NCBI RefSeq assembly: GCF_047974105.1
Contig: NZ_JBHYRS010000004.1
Location: forward strand, 1 to 64,000
Reading direction: 5' to 3'
From: Mitsuokella sp047974105
GTDB lineage: Bacteria; Bacillota; Negativicutes; Selenomonadales; Selenomonadaceae
Length of the DNA: 64,000 bases
Part shown: positions 9,050-18,244 of the stretch, piece by piece
How the letters are laid out: each line of letters opens with the position of its first letter
Position numbering within the stretch: position 1 is the first letter of the stretch
The notes under the pieces: model-generated
The model's input: the letters and a program-made list of their open reading frames with translations, nothing else
Database searches by the model: none
What the model was told of the DNA's origin: nothing
Position numbers and translations under genes: made by a program

Positions 9050-9540
9050 TTTGGTTCCCCTCTTTCGTTATATAGTAAGCATCTTCTTCCTTTCAATAAG
9101 CTGGATAAAAAACAGTATGATATAGGCAAAGTCAGACTGTTCCTTCCAAAAAATGATATGGGACAATAGTGAAGACGTCCGCCAAGCTGCAATCGCTTTT
9201 CTAAAGCGTTTTGCATGTTTATGCACCAACCAGAACATTTTGTTTTCACTATTCTATTTATATTATAGCACATAATCGAGAATACACAATAACGGATAAT
9301 AATTTTTAATCATATATATTCTAAATGATATAGACTGAATTTATTAATATAAATAATGCATCATCAAACATAAACAAAGCTATTTTTACGATTTTTCCAT
9401 TGATTTTTAGGTTATTTTATGCCATTTAATGCTATTATATGTAATTTCAAGACACGAATCTTCAAAAAACAAAAACCGTGTTCAATTCCCAAAAAGACCT
9501 TTTGCAGGAGTCTGTTCCGCCTATTAGTTCCTCTTTTTTC
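9050..9540. other. Long AT-rich region between tpsB and tpsA
   Basis: About 490 bp without a credible gene. It must hold the tpsA control region, since the tpsB terminator lies at 9541-9577. Visible elements, on the minus strand relative to tpsA: the 14-bp GACTTTGCCTATAT element shared with the tpsB upstream region (9133-9120) and an imperfect palindrome GCAAtCGCTTT...AAAGCG...TTGC (9189-9214). A short frame of 75 codons overlapping the tpsA ATG has no support beyond length. Confidence 0.6.
9120..9141 (-). promoter_or_regulatory. Element shared by the tpsA and tpsB upstream regions (copy A)
   Basis: Minus strand reads AACAG, three bases, then GACTTTGCCTATAT, starting 71 bp upstream of the tpsA ATG. 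The same AACAG...GACTTTGCCTATAT lies upstream of tpsB in the opposite orientation relative to the gene. A shared regulator site is inferred. Confidence 0.4.
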
Positions 9541-9577
9541 CAAGAAAAAAGCAGAGTGTCTGTTATACACTCTGCTT
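9541..9577 (-). terminator. Terminator of tpsB
   Basis: An 11-bp perfect inverted repeat (9549-9559 with 9567-9577) is followed on the minus strand by TTTTTCTTGG. It lies about 60 bp past the tpsB stop and separates tpsB from tpsA, so the two partner genes probably have separate transcripts. Confidence 0.8.
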
Positions 9578-9639
9578 AAATTTTTATGTAATTCTATGCA
9601 CGTTCATGACGCTATATGCAGTTTTATGCTGCGTATTTC

Positions 9640-11436
9640 TTAGAAATAGACACCGCCGCGGATCCAGAAATGGCCGCCCGAATGGTTTGTGTCGCTCGTC
9701 GGCTCTTCCGAACCGAGTTTCCAAGCGTAATCGGCACGCAGGAACCAGTCTTCATAGCGCGACCAGATGAGGCCGAGGCCGACGCCCTGCAGATTGCGGT
9801 GATTCTTGTAGCCATTGCTCAGGCTGCTGTCCTTGTTAAGCCAGATACCGCCGTGTTCGAGATAAGTCGCGAGGTGGAGCTGCTGGTCTTTGGCACCGAG
9901 TGGCAGGAGCCAGCGGAGCTCGGCGCGCGTCAGATAGCCCGTATCGCCGGAAGCCTCGCTTGTCGGATAAGCACGCACGCCGTACGGGCCGCCGAGGGCA
10001 AAATGCTCCGAAGAATCGAGATTGTTGAACGCGTACTGGCCGCGGGCCGAGAGCAGCAGATACGTGCGGTCGTTGAAATTTTGACGGCGAAGAATGTTCG
10101 CGCGAATCTTGTTGTACGTGCCATCCGTTGCACGGTCGCCAGCCAGCCATCGCGTAACCATATCGCTGGAATCAAAAGCCGAGTTCGTGATATGCCCAAA
10201 TTTATACTCGAAACGCCAATCCGTTGCGCCCTTGCGGTCCTGCTCATCGCCATAAAGGGACCAGACAGCGGCATTGCCTTTCTTGTCCGCATACGTAGAA
10301 TCCCAAAGACGGTACTCATCCTTGATATCGCTGTGCTCATAGCGCAGGCCCGTGTAGAGGTTGTGGCGCTGGCTGCGCTGGATCGCATAATCGAGACCAA
10401 GCGAAGCGATACGGGAATGTCCGACACCGTCGAGCGGTTCAAAAGTATCGCCGAGCTGATACGTCAGGACATTATAGCCAGCTGAAAGCTTCAGACCATC
10501 GCGGATGACCGGGATCGTGTAATTTGCACCCCAGTTGAAGAGTTCATTGCCCGTCGTCGTGATGCCTACGGCCAGATGGTCGCCCTCACGGGCAAGGTTC
10601 AGAAAGTCGTAGTCAAGGCCGTATTCATTGTAGCCCGTCGAACGGTTGCCGTAATTATCGATGGAAAAAAGGCCCTGCTTGCCGTTATGCGGGTTGAGGT
10701 CGAGTGTCACATGGACCGTTCCCGGGGTGTCACCCGTCGTCAGCACAGCCTTGGCGTCCGCACCGGCAAGATCCGAAAGCAGCCAAACCGCACGTTCGAG
10801 ATTCGTGCGCGTCAAATAATCACCTTTTTTCAAGAAGGCGGTCTCGCGTTTGATGACGCTGTCATGGATTTTCGTGTTGTTCGTGATCGTGATGCCATCG
10901 AAACGTCCGACAACAACGGCATATTCGACCACACCGTTTTCGATTTTCTGGACCGGCAGATAGGCGTGGGCCGCGATATAGCCCTTATCGCGGAAATAAC
11001 GCGAAAGCGTATCCGCTCCGTCCTGCAGGTCTTTAAACGTCAGCAGTTTGCCTTTTTTATCGGCCAAAAGAGCCTTGAGTGAATCCTCGCTGCAGATGTC
11101 CTGTCCCGTAATCTTAAAGTCATTGACCTGTACCTTCAGGGATTCCGGCAGATTCAGGCTTGGACGTTCTGCCTCTTCTACCTTCAGGTCTGCATTGCCA
11201 AGAGATACTCCGGCCTGATCCAATTCTTTTTTCGTCTGCTGCTCTTCCTGCAGTTTGCCAGCATTTACCAAGACATCACGATGACTGTCAATTTCCTGCT
11301 TCTGTGCCTCAGTCGGTACCGGTGCAGCCGAGGCCCAGCCCATATTCATAAAGCCAAAAGCTGCTGCGGCGGCCAGCATGCCAATTTTCTTATTCATACC
11401 CGTTTTTGCGTGTCTGCCATGTCTGCAGTGTTTCAT
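9640..11436 (-). CDS. TpsB-family outer-membrane transporter (ShlB/FhaC/HecB type)
   Basis: 598 residues. A signal peptide around MNKKIGMLAAAAAFGFMNMGWASA comes first. A POTRA-type region follows at about 95-175 (VQVNDFKITGQDICSEDSLKALL...LTFKDLQDGADTLSRYFRDKGYIAAHAYLP), and then a second periplasmic segment. The rest is a C-terminal beta-barrel of the haemolysin secretion/activation family, with many aromatic and alternating strands and a final phenylalanine (GGVYF). It should fold in the outer membrane and export the TpsA protein encoded downstream. AGAGGAG lies 8 bases before ATG 11436; a GTG at 11445 would abut that site and is unlikely to be used. The gene ends with its own terminator. 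Confidence 0.9.
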   Translation of the reverse strand: MKHCRHGRHAKTGMNKKIGMLAAAAAFGFMNMGWASAAPVPTEAQKQEIDSHRDVLVNAGKLQEEQQTKKELDQAGVSLGNADLKVEEAERPSLNLPESLKVQVNDFKITGQDICSEDSLKALLADKKGKLLTFKDLQDGADTLSRYFRDKGYIAAHAYLPVQKIENGVVEYAVVVGRFDGITITNNTKIHDSVIKRETAFLKKGDYLTRTNLERAVWLLSDLAGADAKAVLTTGDTPGTVHVTLDLNPHNGKQGLFSIDNYGNRSTGYNEYGLDYDFLNLAREGDHLAVGITTTGNELFNWGANYTIPVIRDGLKLSAGYNVLTYQLGDTFEPLDGVGHSRIASLGLDYAIQRSQRHNLYTGLRYEHSDIKDEYRLWDSTYADKKGNAAVWSLYGDEQDRKGATDWRFEYKFGHITNSAFDSSDMVTRWLAGDRATDGTYNKIRANILRRQNFNDRTYLLLSARGQYAFNNLDSSEHFALGGPYGVRAYPTSEASGDTGYLTRAELRWLLPLGAKDQQLHLATYLEHGGIWLNKDSSLSNGYKNHRNLQGVGLGLIWSRYEDWFLRADYAWKLGSEEPTSDTNHSGGHFWIRGGVYF

Positions 11437-11494
11437 ATACAACACTCCTCTTTTTGTAAATTCTCTTCATTTGAATGGGAATCACTTTGCTTGC

Positions 11495-11515
11495 AACAGC
11501 AGACTTTGCCTATAT
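11495..11515 (+). promoter_or_regulatory. Element shared by the tpsA and tpsB upstream regions (copy B)
   Basis: Plus strand AACAG, two bases, then GACTTTGCCTATAT (11502-11515), about 60-80 bp upstream of the tpsB ATG. It is inverted relative to the copy upstream of tpsA. The rest of the 280-bp gap between tpsB and ndh holds the ndh terminator and otherwise nothing I can identify. Confidence 0.4.
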
Positions 11516-11623
11516 TCAAGTACATATTCTCTATGTAAGGCAGAATTTCCTGCTCCTTTATATGAATACATAAAAGAATAAAAACAATCCGCATTCCGCG
11601 CAGGACAGACACTCCTGAAAAGC

Positions 11624-11657
11624 ACAAAAAATAAGCTGTCTCCCGCAGGAAACAGCT
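11624..11657 (-). terminator. Terminator of ndh
   Basis: The stem AGCTGT-c-TCC / GGA-a-ACAGCT (11634-11657) is followed on the minus strand by TATTTTTTG. Confidence 0.75.
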
Positions 11658-11718
11658 CAATATTATATATGTAGGATATTAATAGATAGGCAAATTTTGT
11701 ACATCCATCCGCCTTTCA

Positions 11719-12981
11719 TCAGTCTTTGATATTCGTGATGATGCGGCCGAGACGCGTACCCGAGAAGAGGTTCCACGTCCATTTGATGGCAACGGTGAAG
11801 TTGGCATGCGCGCCGGCGAGGCGCAGGAGATGAACGAACATCCATGCGCACCAGGCGAGGAAGCCCGTCATCTGCGGGTTGATCTTCGTCTTGTCGACAA
11901 CGGCTTCACCGCGGCCAATCGTGGCCATCGAGCCGAGATCTTTATAATGGAAGGTAGCGAGGTCATTCTGACCATGGATGAGTTTCATGATATTGTCATG
12001 AGCCGTCTGTGCCTGCTGCATGGCAACCGGAGCAACGGTCGGCAGCGGGCGCTCCGTACCGTGCTGATAATGCGCGCAGTCGCCGATGGCAAAGACGCAG
12101 TCGCTGCCTTCTACCTGCAGTTTCTCATTGACGATGATGCGGCCGCCGCGGTCGACTTCGCCGCCGCAGTCCTTGATGAACGGCACGGCCTTGACACCAG
12201 CTGCCCAGATAACCGTAGATGTTGGAATCGTGCTGCCATCCTTGAGCTTGAGTTCCTGACCATCGTAATCGACAACCTGCGTGTTCAGCATGACATCGAC
12301 GCCCTTCTTGCGCAGGACTTTGACAGCATGCTCGCGCAGATTCGGAGCAACCATCGGCAGAACATTCGGCGTAGCTTCGATGAGTTTGACGGAAACTTCA
12401 TCGAAATCGAGGTGATGGAACTCTTTTTTCTGAATGCCGAAGAGTTCTGTCAACGCACCGGATTCCTCAATGCCCGTCGGGCCACCGCCAACGACGACGA
12501 ACGTCAGCATGCGGCGGCGGACTGCAGGATCCTTTTCCTTATTGGCACGCTCAAACATATGCAGAACATGATTGCGAATATGCAGGGCTTCCTGCAGGGT
12601 CTTCATGCCATAGGAATTTTCCTCAACAGACTTCATGCCAAAGTAATTTGTCGTAGCACCGGCAGCCAGAATCAGATAATCATAAGAAATTTCTCCGTGA
12701 TTCGTCAGCAGGACCTTGCGTGCCTGGTCAACGCCTTCCGCCTTAGCCATGAAGAATTCAACATTCTGATTCTTGCGGAAAAAAGTACGAACCGGATAAG
12801 CGATCTCATCCGTATCGAGAACAGCCGTCGATACCTGATAAAGAAGCGGCTGAAACAGTTGAAAATTATGGCGGTCCACTAACGTTACGTCAACATCTTC
12901 CTTAGCAAAAAGCTTGGCCAGCTTAACGCCGCCAAAACCTGCACCGACAATGACAATACGTGGTTTTTTCTGATCTGCCAT
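11719..12981 (-). CDS. ndh: Type II NADH dehydrogenase (NDH-2)
   Basis: 420 residues, the usual length for NDH-2. This single-subunit flavoprotein passes electrons from NADH to quinone without pumping protons. The N-terminal FAD-binding Rossmann motif is VGAGFGG near residue 11. QLFQPLLYQV follows, as usual in the family. The second nucleotide-binding motif, VVVGGGPTGIE, lies near 165. ATVIWAAGV-like (STVIWAAGVKA) and the FAD-closing segment CVFAIGDCAHY come near 295. The C-terminal amphipathic/hydrophobic part (LAWCAWMFVHLLRLAGA) should hold it at the inner face of the cytoplasmic membrane. GGGGAGG precedes the ATG. It is monocistronic. Confidence 0.92.
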   Translation of the reverse strand: MADQKKPRIVIVGAGFGGVKLAKLFAKEDVDVTLVDRHNFQLFQPLLYQVSTAVLDTDEIAYPVRTFFRKNQNVEFFMAKAEGVDQARKVLLTNHGEISYDYLILAAGATTNYFGMKSVEENSYGMKTLQEALHIRNHVLHMFERANKEKDPAVRRRMLTFVVVGGGPTGIEESGALTELFGIQKKEFHHLDFDEVSVKLIEATPNVLPMVAPNLREHAVKVLRKKGVDVMLNTQVVDYDGQELKLKDGSTIPTSTVIWAAGVKAVPFIKDCGGEVDRGGRIIVNEKLQVEGSDCVFAIGDCAHYQHGTERPLPTVAPVAMQQAQTAHDNIMKLIHGQNDLATFHYKDLGSMATIGRGEAVVDKTKINPQMTGFLAWCAWMFVHLLRLAGAHANFTVAIKWTWNLFSGTRLGRIITNIKD

Positions 12982-13321
12982 GATAAGTCCTCCCCTAAGA
13001 CAAGCTTACGAATAATTGCACAATTGTAGTGAAAGTGAAAAAATTAACTTTATTTGACGAAAAAAGGTATTATAAATGTGCTCTCACTTCACATATCCCT
13101 TGCTCCCAATAATAATAATCCGTGAGAACGTGCTTTTTTTAACTTATCTATCTATACAACATTCCGTCGGATCATCTGATTTCTATAATAGCACGTTCCT
13201 TATAGAATGCAAGCTATTTTGCGTATTTTTTCACAAAGTTATTATTTCCTTTTATTTCGGCGGTATTTTCTATTTTGTTTTTACTTCTTATTTCTTGTGT
13301 ATGTCTATTTCATATAGCAGC
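12982..13321. other. AT-rich intergenic region upstream of ndh
   Basis: About 340 bp between the ndh start and the rpoN terminator. A plus-strand frame of 114 codons crosses it, but it is low-complexity, lacks a ribosome binding site and runs into rpoN, so I do not call it. The region should hold the ndh promoter; I see no convincing consensus pair. Confidence 0.5.
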
Positions 13322-13355
13322 TATAAAATAAAAAACCTGCCCCAGAGGGCAGGCT
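13322..13355 (-). terminator. Terminator of rpoN
   Basis: The stem CCTGCCC / GGGCAGG (13336-13342, 13347-13353) is followed on the minus strand by TTTTTTATTTTATAG. It lies right after the rpoN stop codon. Confidence 0.85.
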
Positions 13356-13361
13356 GGCAAA

Positions 13362-14732
13362 TCAGTACCGCTTTCGTTTCACCGAGGAATCATAGCCGAG
13401 CTGTTCACTGTATTTCATGACTGTACGGCGGGAAAGGATGATATTCTGCTCCTTCAGGAGTCCGCAGATTTTCTGGTCCGAAAGGGGTTTGCGCGGATTT
13501 TCTGCAAGAATCAGTTTGGCAATGGCCGCTTTTGCCTGAGCAGCAGCAACCTCCTCTCCACTCTCCGACTTGACACTGCGTGACGTAAAGAAACTTCGCA
13601 ACGCAGCAATGCCATTTGGCAGTTCCGCATATTTATTGGCCACGGCACGGCTGACCGTCGATTCGTGCACGCCAATCGCATCTGCCACTTCTTTCATCGT
13701 CATCGGCTGCAGATAAGCCGGTCCTTTGGCCAGAAACTCCGGCTGCCGGCGCACGATTTCCTCAACGACATGACGGATGGTCGTGCGCCGCTGTTCAATA
13801 CTGCTGATCAGCCAGGATGCAGCATGCAGACGACTTGTAATGTATTTTTTCGTTTTTTTATCAAAAGCATCTGCCTGACGGTACAGCGCTGAAATATGAA
13901 GCTGCGGTACATCGCCGTCCTCGAGTTCCACACGATAGCCGCCTTCCACGCGGCGCACAATGACATCCGGTGTAATATAGGCTGGTTCATCACTGCCGTA
14001 AGCAGCACCAGGCTTCGGATTGAAGCGTTTGACGATATCGACGGCCATCTGCACGTCGGCAGGACTTGCCTGCTCCGCAGCAGCAATTTCTTTAATATGG
14101 TGCAAAGCCACATCATCGAGGTGGCGGTCAATGACCGCGGCGACCAGGCCATTATAAAGGCCCTGACGCTCGGCCTGCAGGCGCAGACATTCCGAGAGAT
14201 TGCGCGCGCCCACGCCGGCCGGGTCAAAATTTTGGATAACAGCGAGAACACGGGCGGCCTCCGGCATCTCGATCTGTGCAGCGCGGGCAATTTCTGCCAG
14301 CGGTACGGTCAAATAACCGCGGCCGTCAAGAGAACCGACGAGAAAGACGGCAGCCGCCTTTTCCCGTTCATCCTGAAATGTAAAATTAACCTGTTCCAGA
14401 AGTTCTTCTTCCAATGTCATATGCAGCGGGGCTGCTGCCTCGACGTGTTTTTCACTATCTTCAGCAAAATAGGCAGGCTGCTTGCCACCGCCATCGAGAT
14501 AATCTGCCAGAGCTGCGGCATTGCCAGCCTGCAATACTTCCTGCATTCTCTCACCATGTTCTGCCGCATAAGAAGAGGGCTCGTCCATCTCCAGCACCGG
14601 ATTCTCCAAATATTCTTTTTCAACCACTGCACGCAGATCCTGTGCTGAAAGCTGCAGAATCTGAATGGCCTGCTGCATCTGCATCGTCATGCTCAGATGC
14701 TGGGTCATGGTCATATTAAGTGACTGTTCGAT
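13362..14732 (-). CDS. rpoN: RNA polymerase sigma-54 factor
   Basis: Alternative sigma factor that recognises GG/GC -24/-12 promoters and needs an AAA+ activator. Region I, the glutamine-rich activator-interacting part, is visible (MTMTQHLSMTMQMQQAIQIL, then QLSAQDLR). Next come an acidic linker, the core-binding domain and the C-terminal DNA-binding domain with the RpoN box variant SRRTVMKYSEQL. The first in-frame ATG (14714) has no ribosome binding site. GGAAAGGGGG (14741-14750) lies 8 bases before an ATC codon at 14732, and starting there gives xEQSLNMTMTQHLSMT, which aligns end to end with the usual MKQSLQLRLSQQLTMT start. I therefore place the start at the ATC. A target promoter and a LevR-type activator are in this window. 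Confidence 0.93.
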   Translation of the reverse strand: MEQSLNMTMTQHLSMTMQMQQAIQILQLSAQDLRAVVEKEYLENPVLEMDEPSSYAAEHGERMQEVLQAGNAAALADYLDGGGKQPAYFAEDSEKHVEAAAPLHMTLEEELLEQVNFTFQDEREKAAAVFLVGSLDGRGYLTVPLAEIARAAQIEMPEAARVLAVIQNFDPAGVGARNLSECLRLQAERQGLYNGLVAAVIDRHLDDVALHHIKEIAAAEQASPADVQMAVDIVKRFNPKPGAAYGSDEPAYITPDVIVRRVEGGYRVELEDGDVPQLHISALYRQADAFDKKTKKYITSRLHAASWLISSIEQRRTTIRHVVEEIVRRQPEFLAKGPAYLQPMTMKEVADAIGVHESTVSRAVANKYAELPNGIAALRSFFTSRSVKSESGEEVAAAQAKAAIAKLILAENPRKPLSDQKICGLLKEQNIILSRRTVMKYSEQLGYDSSVKRKRY

Positions 14733-14802
14733 GGCAAACGCCCCCTTTCCCCGATTTCTCTCATATTGATTTTTTTATTATATCACGAATAAGGTGTCAT
14801 TT

Positions 14803-14841
14803 ATATAAAAATCCACTGCCATCTCCAGGAGACAGCAGTGG
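14803..14841 (-). terminator. Terminator of the hexokinase gene
   Basis: The stem CCACTGC / GCAGTGG (14813-14819, 14835-14841) with inner CTCC/GGAG pairing is followed on the minus strand by ATTTTTATA. Confidence 0.75.
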
Positions 14842-14876
14842 CTTCTTTATTCAGTATTATTTTTTTGCTTAGGAAA

Positions 14877-16172
14877 TCACGCCTGCTTCTGCGACATGGC
14901 AGCGGCGATAGCAGCACCGAGGCCAGAACCGCCGTTTTCAAGGACCGTATCGACATTGGCAGCAGCCTCACCGAGAAGTTCGGAAAGCGCACGCATGATG
15001 TTTTCCTTGGCCAGAGGCATCTTCTCGTAAACGGAACCATCGATGGCAATGTGCTGCTTCTTGACGGCTTCATCACCGGCAAGCTGCCAGATGATGCCGA
15101 CATACGTAGCCGTTACGAGGCGTGCTGAACGCACGACGATGGCCGAGGCGAGTTCCTGCAGGCGCTGCAGGTCGACTTCTTCAAGTTCATGACCTGTCTT
15201 GGCCTTGACAATGCGACCAACTTCTGTAAGGCCAGCCGTTTCATCGAGGATGATGTTCGACATATCGATGCTTGTGAAGCCGTATTTTTTGCCCTTTTCA
15301 CCGAGGAGCTCCGCAATGGCCATGCCGAAGAGCTCGCCCATGTAACGGCCCGAAACCATTTTCTCGAGACGCTGCTCACCCGGTTTTTCCGAAGCGGCAT
15401 CAAATTCGGCATCAAAACGGTTCGGCGCGAGTTTCATGAAGCCGCCCGACTCGAGATTCAGGATCATCGGCTGCTCTGCCTTGCCCTTGAACGGCTCAAA
15501 GTAGCAGGTATTATGGCCCGTCGCGTAAATCGAGCCGATGTACGTATCGGCCTGCTTGTAAGCAGCGGCTAGGAGAACGGCAACCGTATCGTTGATGACG
15601 GCCGTCGGCTCAACATTGTCGATGCCCTGACGATGCAGAGCTTCTTTGAGGAGGTCGTTGACGACCTTGCCCTCAACGCCCTTCGTTGCAAATTCCTTCG
15701 TCCAGATAATCAGTTTGGCATTATAAAGATTCGTCTGCTCCGACGGGAAGGAGAACGTATGGCCGAGCAGATACTTCGTCTTATGGTCGCCCTCAATGGC
15801 TTCATCGACGAGCTCGGCAATGAAATCGAACTGCTCCTCTGCCATCGAGCCCTCACCGACGAAATCATAGACACCCTCGACGCGCAGCGGTTTGGCAACT
15901 TTCTTCAGGATTTCAAATTTGCCGTGGCCGTCAAGGCGGATGCGCAGGACACGCACGTTCGTGCCGCCAAAGTCAAGTGCGAGGTATTCGCCCGTTTCTT
16001 CGCCAGTCGGCAGGCCGACGTACGATTTGAGCATGCGCAGCGACGATTCATTCGGGTCCTCAAGACCTTTGCGCAGGTCATAGCGGAAGTCAGCCGCGAC
16101 TTCATGAAGGCGCGTGCCGTCTACCTTGAACTCCTCGACGATGTCTGCAAACTGGTTCTTGTCAAATGCCAT
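14877..16172 (-). CDS. Eukaryotic-type hexokinase
   Basis: 431 residues. Phosphorylates hexoses with ATP to feed glycolysis. The two halves of the hexokinase fold are seen: phosphate-1 motif LALDFGGTNVRVLRI (about 64-78), the sugar-binding segment GHTFSFPSEQT, catalytic-Asp/phosphate-2 region AVINDTVAVLLAAAY (about 190-204), LESGGF, and the C-terminal adenosine-site GGSGLGAAIAAA. The length and the TFSFP and NDTV signatures are those of yeast/animal-type hexokinases rather than bacterial ROK glucokinases. AAGGGGAAGG precedes the ATG. It sits between rpoN and the ABC-F gene and ends with its own terminator. Confidence 0.88.
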   Translation of the reverse strand: MAFDKNQFADIVEEFKVDGTRLHEVAADFRYDLRKGLEDPNESSLRMLKSYVGLPTGEETGEYLALDFGGTNVRVLRIRLDGHGKFEILKKVAKPLRVEGVYDFVGEGSMAEEQFDFIAELVDEAIEGDHKTKYLLGHTFSFPSEQTNLYNAKLIIWTKEFATKGVEGKVVNDLLKEALHRQGIDNVEPTAVINDTVAVLLAAAYKQADTYIGSIYATGHNTCYFEPFKGKAEQPMILNLESGGFMKLAPNRFDAEFDAASEKPGEQRLEKMVSGRYMGELFGMAIAELLGEKGKKYGFTSIDMSNIILDETAGLTEVGRIVKAKTGHELEEVDLQRLQELASAIVVRSARLVTATYVGIIWQLAGDEAVKKQHIAIDGSVYEKMPLAKENIMRALSELLGEAAANVDTVLENGGSGLGAAIAAAMSQKQA

Positions 16173-16217
16173 GGTTACCTTCCCCTTTATATGTAGATAG
16201 AATAAATGATTGACTGT

Positions 16218-18131
16218 TTAATCCTGATTTTCCGCGATTTCCTCGAGGTAAGCCCAGCGTTCCATCAAATGGTCGAGTTCCGCGGCAAGGCGTGTTTCCT
16301 CACGGCCGAGTTCGGCAAGGCGCGTGTAGTCTGTCGCTGCCTGCTGCATCTCGAGCCGCACGACCTTGAGCTCTCCTTCTTTGCTCGCGATGACGCCCTC
16401 AATTTCCGCATATTCCTTCTGTTCGCCAAAGCTCAGACGCTTTTTAGTCTGACGCTGCGGACGTTCCGCGGTCTTAGGCTTTTCGCGTACTTCCGCTTTC
16501 TGCGGTGCAGGTTCTGCTGCGGCTTTGGCTGCTTCTTCCTCGCGTTCCTTTTCCTTGTAATAACTGTAGCCGCCCGCGTACATGCGCAGGCTGCCGTCCG
16601 GCTGATAGACAAAGACTTTATCAGCCAAGCGGTCGACAAAGAAACGGTCATGCGAGACGAAGATAATCGCGCCGCGGAAATCATCGATGAAGGATTCGAG
16701 CACGGACATCGTCTCGAGGTCGAGGTCGTTTGTCGGCTCATCGAGCAAAAGAACATTCGGCTCTTCCATAAGGATGCGAAGCAGGAAAAGTCTGCGCTTC
16801 TCACCGCCCGAAAGTCTCGCAATCGGCGTCCACTGCAGCTCTCCCGGAAAAAGAAAGCGTTCCATGAGCTCGCTGGCCGAAATGCGCGAGCCGTCCGCCA
16901 GTGTAATGGACCTTGCGGCTTCCTGAATGTATTCGATGGCCCGCAGGCGTTCATCCATTTCTACAGCACGCTGCGTGAAATAGCCGATCTTGACCGTCTG
17001 ACCGATGGTCACGGTACCATGCGTCGGCTGCAGACGTCCGGCAAAAATGTTCAGGAGTGTGGATTTTCCCGTGCCATTGCGGCCGAGAATGGCCACGCGG
17101 TCATTGCGCAGGACGGTGTAGGAAAAATCCTTGATGATCGTGCGGCCGCCGACTTCATAGCCGACATGGTTGAGCTCGATGACCGTACGGCCGAGGCGGC
17201 TGCCCGCGAGTCCGATTTCCACGGTGCTGCGGTCGAGGTCAACCTTCTTGTTTTTGACTTCCTCATACCGCTCGATGCGCGCACGCTGCTTCGTCGAACG
17301 CGCCTGAGCGCCGCGGCGCAGCCACTTGAGCTCGTTGCGCAGGAAATTCTGGCGTTTCTGTTCGCTGGCTTCCTCACGCTCGATGCGCGCTTCCTTCTGT
17401 TCGAGGAAAGACGAGTAATTGCCTGTATAGGTGTAGGCACTGCCTTTATCGAGCTCAAGGATTTTTGTCGCCGTGTTGTCGAGAAAATAGCGGTCATGTG
17501 TGACCATCAAAAGGGCGCCTTTCTGCCCTTTGAGGTATTCCTCGAGCCATGCGATGGTCTCACTGTCGAGATGGTTGGTCGGCTCGTCAAGCAGCAGCAG
17601 GTCACAGGGCTGAATCAGCGCTGTCGCAAGGGCCAGACGCTTCTGCTGACCGCCGGAAAGCGTGCCGGCCTTGGCTGTATAATCGCCGATGCCGAGCTTC
17701 TGCAGGACCGTTTTAGCCGTGCTCTCGACCTGCCAGCCATCGAGTTCATCGATTTTTTCCGCATACTTCATGATGCGCTGCTGGATTTTCGGGTCATCCG
17801 GAGTCTTCTGCGACTCAGAGAGGGCCAGTTCATATCCGCGCAGGGCGTCCATAAGCGGCGTCATGCCGCGGAAGACTTCCATGAGCACGGTATTTTCCGG
17901 ATTGAATACCTTGTCCTGTGCGAGATACTCGATGCGCAGGCCGCGCATCGTGACCATCGTGCCTTCATCGACAGGCACGAGTCCCGCAATCGCCTTGAGA
18001 AACGTCGATTTGCCCGTGCCGTTGACCCCGACGATACCGACTTTGTCGCCTGCATCCATACTGAGGTTCACACCGGCAAAAAGCTGCTTTTCGCCATAAC
18101 TCTTTGTGAAATTTTCGAGTGTAATGATCAT
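16218..18131 (-). CDS. ABC-F family ATPase (Uup-like)
   Basis: 637 residues with two ABC ATPase domains and no membrane segment. The first has Walker A GVNGTGKST (about 36), signature LSGGQQKRLAL and Walker B LLLDEPTNHLD. A charged linker follows (about 240-310, rich in E/R/K). The second has Walker A GRNGTGKST (about 350), signature LSGGEKRRLFLL and VLLLDEPTNDLD. A C-terminal charged coiled coil (about 560-637) matches the Uup-type C-terminal domain. ABC-F proteins act on the ribosome; Uup has also been linked to DNA structure processing. Antibiotic-resistance ABC-F proteins are an alternative, but the long C-terminal coil favours Uup. Confidence 0.87.
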   Translation of the reverse strand: MIITLENFTKSYGEKQLFAGVNLSMDAGDKVGIVGVNGTGKSTFLKAIAGLVPVDEGTMVTMRGLRIEYLAQDKVFNPENTVLMEVFRGMTPLMDALRGYELALSESQKTPDDPKIQQRIMKYAEKIDELDGWQVESTAKTVLQKLGIGDYTAKAGTLSGGQQKRLALATALIQPCDLLLLDEPTNHLDSETIAWLEEYLKGQKGALLMVTHDRYFLDNTATKILELDKGSAYTYTGNYSSFLEQKEARIEREEASEQKRQNFLRNELKWLRRGAQARSTKQRARIERYEEVKNKKVDLDRSTVEIGLAGSRLGRTVIELNHVGYEVGGRTIIKDFSYTVLRNDRVAILGRNGTGKSTLLNIFAGRLQPTHGTVTIGQTVKIGYFTQRAVEMDERLRAIEYIQEAARSITLADGSRISASELMERFLFPGELQWTPIARLSGGEKRRLFLLRILMEEPNVLLLDEPTNDLDLETMSVLESFIDDFRGAIIFVSHDRFFVDRLADKVFVYQPDGSLRMYAGGYSYYKEKEREEEAAKAAAEPAPQKAEVREKPKTAERPQRQTKKRLSFGEQKEYAEIEGVIASKEGELKVVRLEMQQAATDYTRLAELGREETRLAAELDHLMERWAYLEEIAENQD

Positions 18132-18244
18132 CTATTATCTTCCTGTTTCCATCAGATACGTCTTTATTATACCGTTTTCATCCTGAAAAGCCTAGTACAG
18201 GAAATGAAACGAAATTCTTATCCTTTCTTGTCTTTATGGGGCAC

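Noticed and set aside
9046..9273. 75-codon minus-strand frame ending on the tpsA start codon (possible leader peptide)
   Set aside because: No ribosome site at its ATG and no recognisable composition; the stop/start overlap looks accidental. The shared regulatory element and a palindrome lie inside it.
13076..13420. 114-codon plus-strand frame before rpoN
   Set aside because: AT-rich low-complexity translation, no ribosome site, overlaps the rpoN terminator and 3' end.
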